In this document: piece by piece, positions 18,363 through 25,504 of the stretch
Position numbering within the stretch: position 1 is the first letter of the stretch
How the letters are laid out: every line of letters begins with the position of its first letter
NCBI GenBank assembly: GCA_009785605.1
Contig: WQVY01000018.1
Location: 1-41,065 of the forward strand
Length of the DNA stretch: 41,065 bases
Source of the DNA: Defluviitaleaceae bacterium
GTDB taxonomy: Bacteria; Bacillota; Clostridia; Lachnospirales; WQUN01
Reading direction: 5' to 3'
Translations under genes and position numbers: made by a program
Notes under the pieces: generated by a model
Seen by the model: only the letters and a program-made list of their open reading frames with translations
What the model was told of the DNA's origin: nothing
The model's database searches: none

Positions 18363-19303
18363 TGAGTGCAGTCAATCACAAATTTTTGAGCCAGCTTGAC
18401 GATTATATTAAAGTCAAGCGCTATAGGTTAGTAAATGCGGTTGTGGTTTACGAAAACGATGCTCTTGTTTTTGAGCGTTTTTATAATAAATTTAATGAAA
18501 ACTCTGTTAACCACCTCTGCTCTACATGGAAAAGCATTTTATCCATCACGCTTGGGATTTGTCTGGACAAAGGGATAATCAAGGACATAAATGAACCCAT
18601 AAGCCACTATCTTCCGCAGTTTGCTAAGAATATCGAAACACGGCACAGGCTTATAACAATCCGCCATTTGTTAACTATGTCGTCGGGGATACATTTCATT
18701 GGCGGTGTGCATTATCATTGCCCAATGTTAACGCAAATGCGGCGGTCCCAAAATTGGCTGGCCCATATTGCAGATGTACAAATGACTGCAATGCCGGGCA
18801 CGAATTTTGTATACAAGGAATGGGATGTAATCTTGCTTTCTGCAATAATTGGGAAGGCTTGCGGTGGGTTGGCTTGGGATATTGTGTTGGAGTACTTATA
18901 CAAGCCACTGGGTATAACCGGTGAAAAATGGTTGGTTCAAAATAGTGGAACATTGAACTATAACACTGATGTTGAAAATAAAATGCCCGAAGATGGCGGC
19001 GACAAAATGACTGCAAAAAACATGGCGAAAATAGGGCGGTTGATGTTGAACGGTGGAGTATGGGACGGGCAGAGGGTGGTTTCGGAATCATACATAAACG
19101 ATTCAACCGCGCCGTCACAAGCGGATAGGGGATATGGATATTTGTGGTGGCTTTCTAATAAAGGTTATCACGCACGGGGATTTGGAGGGCAAGAAATTAA
19201 TATATACCCAGATAAAAATGTAGTAGCGGTTGTACAAGCAACCGTCACGCCTTCAAGCAAATTTTATTCCGATATTTGCGAAAATGTCATATATGTAAAG
19301 TGA
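18362..19303 (+). CDS. serine hydrolase, class C beta-lactamase fold
   Basis: A 313-residue protein of the beta-lactamase/transpeptidase-like superfamily. The nucleophile motif is S54-T-W-K57 (LCSTWKSILS). PGTNFVYKEWDVILLSAI gives the Tyr motif with Y151, but the third position is Glu where class C enzymes have Asn. The C-terminal HARGFGGQEI segment stands for the KTG box. No signal peptide or membrane segment is visible, so it is probably cytoplasmic, unlike true beta-lactamases; an esterase or peptidase is more likely. The start overlaps the UvrA-like stop (TAATG) with no separate strong ribosome binding site, so translation is probably coupled. A bidirectional terminator follows. Confidence 0.85.
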   Translation: MSAVNHKFLSQLDDYIKVKRYRLVNAVVVYENDALVFERFYNKFNENSVNHLCSTWKSILSITLGICLDKGIIKDINEPISHYLPQFAKNIETRHRLITIRHLLTMSSGIHFIGGVHYHCPMLTQMRRSQNWLAHIADVQMTAMPGTNFVYKEWDVILLSAIIGKACGGLAWDIVLEYLYKPLGITGEKWLVQNSGTLNYNTDVENKMPEDGGDKMTAKNMAKIGRLMLNGGVWDGQRVVSESYINDSTAPSQADRGYGYLWWLSNKGYHARGFGGQEINIYPDKNVVAVVQATVTPSSKFYSDICENVIYVK

Positions 19304-19332
19304 AAATATCCTATGTTCTAATATCACAAAAT

Positions 19333-19384
19333 AAAACAGGACAACGCATGAAGCCACAATGCTCCCATACGTTTGTCCTGTTTT
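19333..19384. terminator. bidirectional intrinsic terminator
   Basis: AAAACAGGACAA (19333-19344) pairs with TTGTCCTGTTTT (19373-19384), extended by an imperfect CGCATG/CATACG stem. The A and T runs make it usable from both the serine hydrolase gene (+) and pyk (-). Confidence 0.85.
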
Positions 19385-19397
19385 AATATATCCAAAA

Positions 19398-21152
19398 TTA
19401 TTTGTATCCGTTAAACAAAAGCCCTGAGTCTGTATCCACCGTAACCGGCAGCCCATTGCTTACAAAGTCAACGGCACGCACATTGGTTGTAAGAAGTGGG
19501 ATATCCAGCGCCTTGGCCACGGTTTCTGCATGGCTTAGGTCTACTTGCTCCCATGTGCCAATGACTATTGCACCTGCTTTTTTGATGTATTCCATCATTT
19601 TGTCATTGGTTTGTGTGCATATGATTATGTCGCCTTGCCCGAAATATGGGAGTTCTTCTACGTCTTGGGACTCGAACACGCGGGTTATGCCTTTTATTAC
19701 ACCACGCTTGTTGCCTGTACCTTGGGCAAGTACATTGCCTACAGTACGTACTTTCATGGTGTTGGTGGTACCTGCAATGCCTACCGGCACACCTGCTACG
19801 GATACTATCGTCTCGCCGGCTTTGGCAAGTCCGGTCTTCATTGCCATGTCTTCGGCTATATCAAAGACTTCGCTGTCGCCTATGAAAGGCTCACTTAGTA
19901 CGGGCACACAGCCCCAGCTTAGGTTTAGCTGGCGGCATACAAACTCGTCTGCTGTTATGGCCAAGATTGGGCATGATGGGCGGCAGCGGGATACCATCCG
20001 GGATGCGAAGCCAGAGTCTGTTATGGGTACTATACATACTGCTTCCAGCTCTGCTGCAGTGGTTACGGCTGCAACGCTTATTGCGGTTGTTATGTTGCGG
20101 TTGAGATTTTTTTGCTGGTCTGCAAACATGGATTTATAATCGCTGGAGCGCTCTACCTCTGTGGCGATGCGTGCCATCATTGCTACGCTTTCTACTGGGT
20201 ATTGGCCGCTGGCCGTCTCGCCCGAAAGCATGATGACATCTGACCCGTCGAAGATAGCGTTGGCTACGTCGTTGGCCTCTGCACGGGTGGGGCGTGGGTT
20301 AGAGACCATGGACTCCAACATGTGGGTGGCCGTTATAACAGGCTTGCCTACCTGGTTGCAGCGGCGGATAAGGTTCTTTTGCGCTATGGGGACTTCTTCT
20401 GGCGGTATTTCCACACCCAAGTCGCCGCGGGCTACCATTATGCTATCTGATACGCTTAATATGCTTTCGATGTTGTTTACGCCCTCGCGGGATTCTATTT
20501 TTGCAATTATATGAATATGCCCACCGCCGTTGTCTACCAACACTTTACGGATATTGAGTATATCTGTTGCTGTGCGCACAAAAGAGGCCGCGATAAAATC
20601 GAAGTTCATTTTTATGCCAAACTTTATGTCTTCTATGTCTTGCTCTGTTAGTGATGGCAGGTTTACATATACATCTGGGATATTTACACCTTTCCTGGCG
20701 CTTATAAAGCCGGAGTTTATTAGCACACATTTTACGTCTGTCTTGGTAAGGGCTGTGACTTTAAGCTCTAGTAGGCCGTCGTCTATTAACACGCGGCTGC
20801 CTACGGTTAGGTCTTTTGGCAAGTTCTTGTAAGTTACGGACACGATTTCTTGGGTGCCTATTATGTCCCTGGTGGTTAGGGTAAAGTTTGCGCCTTGCTC
20901 TAGATAAATTTTATCTGTTTCAAAAGTTTTTATACGTATTTCTGGGCCTTTTGTGTCTAATACCAGTGGGATGGGCTTGTTTAATTCTTCCCTGGCTTGC
21001 TTTAGCATGTTGATGATTTCTGTGTGGGATTCATATGTGCCGTGGGAAAAGTTAACCCTTGCGGCGTCCATGCCGTTTTTGATCATTTGCTTAATTGTTT
21101 CTACGTCTTTTGTTGCAGGGCCCAATGTTGCCAGTATTTTTGTTTTGCGCAT
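19398..21152 (-). CDS. pyk: pyruvate kinase with C-terminal PEP-utiliser domain
   Basis: Pyruvate kinase, the last ATP-forming step of glycolysis, 584 residues from the ATG at 21152. That start has GGAGGT upstream and fits the family N-terminus MRKTKILATLGPA; the open frame runs 43 codons further without support. The catalytic barrel shows VNFSHG, DTKGPEIR, MVARGDLGVEIP and TATHMLESM. The C-terminal 100 residues form the extra swivelling domain typical of Bacillota pyruvate kinases, related to the PEP-utilising mobile domain, with GVIKGI and ITDSGF-type segments before it. A hairpin with a T-run sits in the leader (21193-21220). Confidence 0.96.
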   Translation of the reverse strand: MRKTKILATLGPATKDVETIKQMIKNGMDAARVNFSHGTYESHTEIINMLKQAREELNKPIPLVLDTKGPEIRIKTFETDKIYLEQGANFTLTTRDIIGTQEIVSVTYKNLPKDLTVGSRVLIDDGLLELKVTALTKTDVKCVLINSGFISARKGVNIPDVYVNLPSLTEQDIEDIKFGIKMNFDFIAASFVRTATDILNIRKVLVDNGGGHIHIIAKIESREGVNNIESILSVSDSIMVARGDLGVEIPPEEVPIAQKNLIRRCNQVGKPVITATHMLESMVSNPRPTRAEANDVANAIFDGSDVIMLSGETASGQYPVESVAMMARIATEVERSSDYKSMFADQQKNLNRNITTAISVAAVTTAAELEAVCIVPITDSGFASRMVSRCRPSCPILAITADEFVCRQLNLSWGCVPVLSEPFIGDSEVFDIAEDMAMKTGLAKAGETIVSVAGVPVGIAGTTNTMKVRTVGNVLAQGTGNKRGVIKGITRVFESQDVEELPYFGQGDIIICTQTNDKMMEYIKKAGAIVIGTWEQVDLSHAETVAKALDIPLLTTNVRAVDFVSNGLPVTVDTDSGLLFNGYK

Positions 21153-21192
21153 AAGGTACCTCCATAATTGATTTATGATTTTAATATAACAC

Positions 21193-21220
21193 AAAAAATG
21201 CCCCCGGCATATCATGGGGG
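21193..21220 (-). terminator. terminator-like hairpin in pyk leader
   Basis: On the minus strand CCCCC and GGGGG (21201-21220) enclose a 10 nt loop and are followed by C-A-TTTTTT (21193-21200). It lies 40-70 nt before the pyk start. It is either an attenuator or the terminator of upstream minus-strand transcription. ATGCC/GGCAT inside it allows a competing smaller hairpin. Confidence 0.45.
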
Positions 21221-21311
21221 TATTTCTAACGTTGTCTGCTATAATATAGCCAGATAACGGAGCAAATAAGCAACAGTCCACACAAGTGAAAAATGGAGGT
21301 TAATCAGACAT

Positions 21312-21818
21312 ATGCTAGAAATTAATACTCGCAATTTATTTCTAAGACCCACCAAACGTGAGGATTTGGATGCTGTTGCAGCTATATGGGGTGACATTGA
21401 TGGTGGCAAATATTTACCTGACCCATACTACAAAAGCGGCACAGAAATAGAAGCAATACTTGAAGATGACCCTGACTGCCCTGTTTATTACTTTGTAGCT
21501 TTCCGCACAGGTTGTGATGAAATTGTGGGGACCTGCAGCTTGGGGTTAGAGAATGCTAAGGCGAGTAATTATTCTATCGGGTATGACGTTAAAAAAGAGC
21601 ATTGGCGCAACGGTTACGCTACCGAAATGGTCCATGCCTTAATTGAACTTGCTAGCAAGCTAGATATCAAATCCATTACTGCACCGGTTGCACAGGCAAA
21701 CACGGCATCCTGCAGGCTAGTGGAAAAATGCGGGTTTGTAATTGATGGAGAAAGTTCATTCACAAAAAGTGGTACAGATATTGTGTATCCGACATTCATA
21801 TATAAATTAGAGTTGTAA
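21312..21818 (+). CDS. GNAT family N-acetyltransferase
   Basis: A 168-residue acetyltransferase of the RimJ/RimL-like branch. The start LEINTRNLFLRPTKREDLDAV and the acetyl-CoA loop segment WRNGYATEMVHALIELASK are typical, followed by NTASCRLVEKCGFVIDGE. The substrate cannot be told; related proteins acetylate ribosomal protein N-termini, amino sugars or antibiotics. TGGAGG lies 11 bp before the ATG. It is a single gene between divergent pyk and spoIIP. Confidence 0.88.
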   Translation: MLEINTRNLFLRPTKREDLDAVAAIWGDIDGGKYLPDPYYKSGTEIEAILEDDPDCPVYYFVAFRTGCDEIVGTCSLGLENAKASNYSIGYDVKKEHWRNGYATEMVHALIELASKLDIKSITAPVAQANTASCRLVEKCGFVIDGESSFTKSGTDIVYPTFIYKLEL

Positions 21819-21915
21819 TTATAGAAAGAAAGAATCGGGATTCTATACAACACAATGCCTTCATATATATGTCATATGGCACATGCAAACCATCACAGTA
21901 CCAATGTGCTGTTAT

Positions 21916-22013
21916 AGCAATCGCACCTTTAAACGGTCCTGTCCGAGCCGAAAGTCGCGAACGGTCCAACGCGTTTTGGGCGACAGACAGGGCCGATTTA
22001 AAGTCCGATTGCT
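21916..22013. repeat. long imperfect inverted repeat before spoIIP
   Basis: The left arm (21916-21943, beginning AGCAATCG) and right arm (21986-22013, ending CGATTGCT) pair along AGCAATCG, CTTTAAA, CGG and CCTGTC, with a few mismatches and two small bulges. The 42 nt centre is GC-rich and contains a second AACGGTCC copy. The right arm ends 37 bp before the spoIIP ATG. No known riboswitch was recognised; the overlapping short frames look like chance. Confidence 0.65.
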
Positions 22014-22050
22014 TTAATGCAAGTGCCTGTACGCTACCCCGGAGGCATAC

Positions 22051-23145
22051 ATGGGTAAAAAACAAGTACTACGTCATCGCCTAGTCTTGGGGCTGCTACT
22101 GTTAACCGGTGCGGCCCTATTCATGTGGGCACAGTCTTTCTTATCTGATACTACATATGCAGACCAAACTCTGCTGCCAGGCTCAGGCTACGGCCTTCCG
22201 GCGGCCCATCTGCGGCCTTATGACCCATATAACCCAGGTGTAGCACCGCCTCCATATTTTCCACTTGTGGGTCTAGAGGACATAATTTTCACCCCACCTG
22301 TGCCAATACCAGAGCGCCGCGAACCTACACGCCCTGCCATATCTGAAGAATATATGCAGCGGCTAATGTCGTTTGATTATCTGGTTAATAATATTTTCTT
22401 GGTTGACAGATATACAACTCTGTTTCCTTCTGACATAGATACTGGCGCATTTCTTCAAGCTGACTTGACAATAGATACTACTGTTGCGGGCCCACAAGTT
22501 TTAATCTTCCATACGCATTCTCAAGAGCGATTTATAGACAGCAACCCCCTGGATCCTATGGATGGCGTAGTTGGTGTTGGCCGCGTGCTGGCAGAAATAT
22601 TAGAGGAAACATACGGCATAAGCGTACTGCACAGCACCCACCAGTTTGATGTTGTAGACGGCCGCCCAAGGAGGCAAGGCGCGTACGAGCGTATGGAGCC
22701 GGTGATACGTCAAGTTCTAGAGGACAACCCCTCTATCCAAATGGTTATTGACATACACAGGGATGGTGTGCGCGAAAATGCTGGGCCTTTTATAACTTAC
22801 ATCAACAACCAGCGGACAGCACGCATCATGTTTTTTAACGGCTTGAGCCGCCAAAATAGGGGTGGCCAAGTAACCGCCGTGCCATGGCTACCCAACCCAT
22901 ACTTGCGTGATAACCTTAACTTAAGTTTCCAACTACAATTGGCCGCAAACCAGCTATACCCAGGCTTTGCAAGGCGCGTGTACCTGCGTGAGTTCCGCTA
23001 TAGTTTGCACATGATGCCCATGAGTATGTTTGTGGAAGTTGGTAACCAGTACAATACTTTCGCGGAGGCAGTAAGAGCTATGGAGCCCATGGCCAGTATA
23101 ATTGCCGCAGTAATACTATGCGGGCCACCAGAAATATTGCGATGA
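22051..23145 (+). CDS. spoIIP: stage II sporulation protein P
   Basis: SpoIIP is a cell-wall amidase/endopeptidase which, with SpoIID and SpoIIM, thins septal peptidoglycan and drives engulfment. The 364 residues begin with a membrane anchor (about 10-28), then a Pro-rich linker, then the catalytic domain. The zinc-site segments are LIFHTHSQERF near residue 152 and VIDIHRDGVREN near 236. The C-terminal MFVEVGNQYNTFAEA is typical. GGAGG lies 6 bp before the ATG. Unlike the common gpr-spoIIP-lepA order, spoIIP here is about 19 kb from lepA. Confidence 0.95.
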   Translation: MGKKQVLRHRLVLGLLLLTGAALFMWAQSFLSDTTYADQTLLPGSGYGLPAAHLRPYDPYNPGVAPPPYFPLVGLEDIIFTPPVPIPERREPTRPAISEEYMQRLMSFDYLVNNIFLVDRYTTLFPSDIDTGAFLQADLTIDTTVAGPQVLIFHTHSQERFIDSNPLDPMDGVVGVGRVLAEILEETYGISVLHSTHQFDVVDGRPRRQGAYERMEPVIRQVLEDNPSIQMVIDIHRDGVRENAGPFITYINNQRTARIMFFNGLSRQNRGGQVTAVPWLPNPYLRDNLNLSFQLQLAANQLYPGFARRVYLREFRYSLHMMPMSMFVEVGNQYNTFAEAVRAMEPMASIIAAVILCGPPEILR

Positions 23146-23291
23146 TTCGCAAAATTGTAACAAAAACGTAACCTGGAAGTAGTTTTTTTTTAAAGTCTAT
23201 GATACGATAATGTAAGGGAGATACTTGACTGCAAATATAATTGTGTATTTGCGGCATATGACTTCCAATACAATGCCAAAGAGGTGTACAA

Positions 23292-24266
23292 ATGCACGAA
23301 ACTTACCAAAGCAAAATCACAAACAACGAGCAAGCAGTACATTGTATGCAACAAGTTATTAACAATGTAGAGAAAATCATTGTAGGCAAGCGATACGCCG
23401 TTTCTTTGGTAATGACCACATTAGCCTGCCGTGGTCATGTGCTTATAGAAGACGTGCCGGGCGTGGGTAAGACCAGCTTGGTAGCTGCCTTGGCCCGCTC
23501 TGTCAACGGGAGTTTTAAGCGGATACAGTTTACACCAGATATTATGCCTTCGGACATCACGGGCTACTCTGCTTTCTCCCCAAAAACTGGGGAGTTTGAA
23601 TATCGGGCTGGTGCGGTCATGAGTCAGTTTGTACTGGCAGACGAAATTAACCGCACATCACCCAAGACACAGTCCAGCTTACTGGAAGTTATGGAAGAAA
23701 ACCAAGTAACTGTAGACGGGCAAACCTACCGGGTACCTTCGCCCTTTATAGTACTTGCAACTCAAAACCCTGTAGAGTACTTGGGCACGTATGCCCTGCC
23801 TGAAGCACAGCTAGACCGTTTTTTCATGAAAATATCCCTAGGCTACCCAGATAGTAAAGAAGAAAGCAAAATGCTGGACCGTTTCAAAGGCCGCAGCCCA
23901 ATGGGTGAGTTAAGTGCAGTAGCTGAAGGTACCGATATTACAGCCATACAAAACCTGGCGGAGCAAATCCATGTAGATGCCAGTATCAACAAGTTTATTG
24001 TCACCATTGCACGCCACACCCGCGAGCAAGATGATATACAGTTGGGTGCAAGCCCCCGTGCAAGCTTGTGCCTGTTTAAGGCTGCCCAGGCCTGGGCGCT
24101 ATACAACGGGCGCGATTTTGTTATACCTGATGATGTTATTCAAATGGCCCCGCATATTTTGGAACATAGGATACTAATGAAGCAAGAAGCTGCAATTAAA
24201 AAAATACGCGCTACAGATATCATAGACAAAGCCATCAAACAGGCAACCATTGATCTTAAGAACTAA
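23292..24266 (+). CDS. MoxR family AAA+ ATPase
   Basis: A 324-residue MoxR-type AAA+ ATPase. Walker A is in DVPGVGKTSLVAALARS (about residue 57), Walker B and its extension in LADEINRTSPKTQSSLLEVM, sensor 1 in ATQNPVEYLGT, and the C-terminal lid carries SPRASL. MoxR proteins act as chaperones that mature or activate partner proteins, often together with DUF58 or VWA proteins. Here the DUF58 gene follows after 14 bp and the transglutaminase-like gene overlaps that one, forming the classical triad. AGAGGTG precedes the ATG. Confidence 0.95.
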   Translation: MHETYQSKITNNEQAVHCMQQVINNVEKIIVGKRYAVSLVMTTLACRGHVLIEDVPGVGKTSLVAALARSVNGSFKRIQFTPDIMPSDITGYSAFSPKTGEFEYRAGAVMSQFVLADEINRTSPKTQSSLLEVMEENQVTVDGQTYRVPSPFIVLATQNPVEYLGTYALPEAQLDRFFMKISLGYPDSKEESKMLDRFKGRSPMGELSAVAEGTDITAIQNLAEQIHVDASINKFIVTIARHTREQDDIQLGASPRASLCLFKAAQAWALYNGRDFVIPDDVIQMAPHILEHRILMKQEAAIKKIRATDIIDKAIKQATIDLKN

Positions 24267-24280
24267 GGTGGTAACAACCT

Positions 24281-25504
24281 ATGATAAAACTATTTCGTAA
24301 GCGCAAAAGTGCACCCGAAACCATGAACTTATGGCTTAACCGTGTACGGTATCTTGTAATATGGCTTTTGATTGGCGGTGTCGCGTGGCTGTATGGTGAG
24401 CGGATGTTGTATGTAGCTCTTGCAGTATTTACTGTGCTGCCGTTTATCACGTTAATTATCGCGTTCATAGGGCTACGCACTCTAAAAATAAACTACAGCC
24501 TCCCGCATACCGTACCCAAAAAAGAATATTGTGAAATTACCGTTAGCATAACCAATGCCATACGCATACCTTTTGGCCGGATTTTGTGCGTGTTTTATAG
24601 CGATGATTTTGCTGTGTCTATCCAAGATACTCTTGTGACAGATGTAGGCTCGCTTAAGCCTATAGACCGTACTGTTGAGTTTAATATCAGCTATCGCGGG
24701 GAGTACACCATGGGCATAGAGTCTTTGCAAACCATGGATTTGACAGGCCTGTTTAGGCTCAACCGCAAGTTTAATATGGATGCTAAGGTTATAGCCTTGC
24801 CTGGCATTGCAGATATGTCCAATTACCCTATAGCCAATAATCTTCTAACGCAGGCCCAGTCCCGCCACGATATACGTGACGAGGATTATGCTACCATTTC
24901 TGATATACGCCCATACTTGCCTACAGACTCCATAAAGCGCGTGCACTGGAAGCTCACAGCCAAACGCAACGAGTGGCTGGTTAAGAATTTCCAGTCCAAC
25001 GCACTGCATCAGATAACATTAATCATAGACAGCAAGCGCATAGGCCGCGAATATACAGAGCAAATTGTGATGGAAGACCGTATGATAGAAGTATCTTTGG
25101 GGCTGGCACGCCACTGCCTACGACGCGGTATGCCAGTAGACTATATGGCCGGTGAGGGTCATAAAACCATAAGCCGCACACCTGCAGATTTTGACGCTGT
25201 GTACAACACCGCCAGTGTAATAAATTTCGAAGAAAGCCCTGCACTTAGTCCGGGTGCAATATTGGCCCAATGCCTAAACGATGCTGCCGGCTATGTAAAT
25301 GCCATAATCTTGACCGCAAGGCTGGATGCGCCCCTGTATGAGCGTATAGCCAATGCACAAAACAACGGGCACAACATAGCTGTTATGTATTTTTCCCCGC
25401 GTTCGCCACGGCGTGAAACAGAAAACATTTTCCGTTTACTAGAAGAAGGCGGTAGTCACGCATACCGTATACCATTCGAAGAATATGGGACGGAGGTAGC
25501 ATGA
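24281..25504 (+). CDS. DUF58 domain protein
   Basis: A 407-residue protein with two N-terminal membrane helices (about 20-65), a beta-rich middle region and a DUF58 domain around residue 205, marked by DEDYATISDIRPYLPTDSIKRVHWKLTAKRNEWLV. DUF58 proteins are partners of MoxR ATPases; their activity is unclear, although the C-terminal part resembles a von Willebrand A-like fold. The stop overlaps the next start by 4 bp (ATGA), indicating cotranslation. Confidence 0.93.
   Translation: MIKLFRKRKSAPETMNLWLNRVRYLVIWLLIGGVAWLYGERMLYVALAVFTVLPFITLIIAFIGLRTLKINYSLPHTVPKKEYCEITVSITNAIRIPFGRILCVFYSDDFAVSIQDTLVTDVGSLKPIDRTVEFNISYRGEYTMGIESLQTMDLTGLFRLNRKFNMDAKVIALPGIADMSNYPIANNLLTQAQSRHDIRDEDYATISDIRPYLPTDSIKRVHWKLTAKRNEWLVKNFQSNALHQITLIIDSKRIGREYTEQIVMEDRMIEVSLGLARHCLRRGMPVDYMAGEGHKTISRTPADFDAVYNTASVINFEESPALSPGAILAQCLNDAAGYVNAIILTARLDAPLYERIANAQNNGHNIAVMYFSPRSPRRETENIFRLLEEGGSHAYRIPFEEYGTEVA

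Noticed and set aside
18362-19303. Serine hydrolase called as a true class C beta-lactamase.
   Set aside because: There is no signal peptide, and the Tyr-x-Asn and Lys-Thr-Gly boxes are altered, so antibiotic hydrolysis outside the membrane is unlikely.
21153-21281. 43-codon N-terminal extension of pyruvate kinase.
   Set aside because: The family N-terminus starts at MRKTKI with GGAGGT upstream; the extension crosses a terminator-like hairpin.
21796-22084. Short open frames of 71 and 89 codons on both strands across the spoIIP upstream hairpin.
   Set aside because: They arise from the inverted repeat and overlap the GNAT gene end or the spoIIP start. No ribosome binding site or protein family fits.
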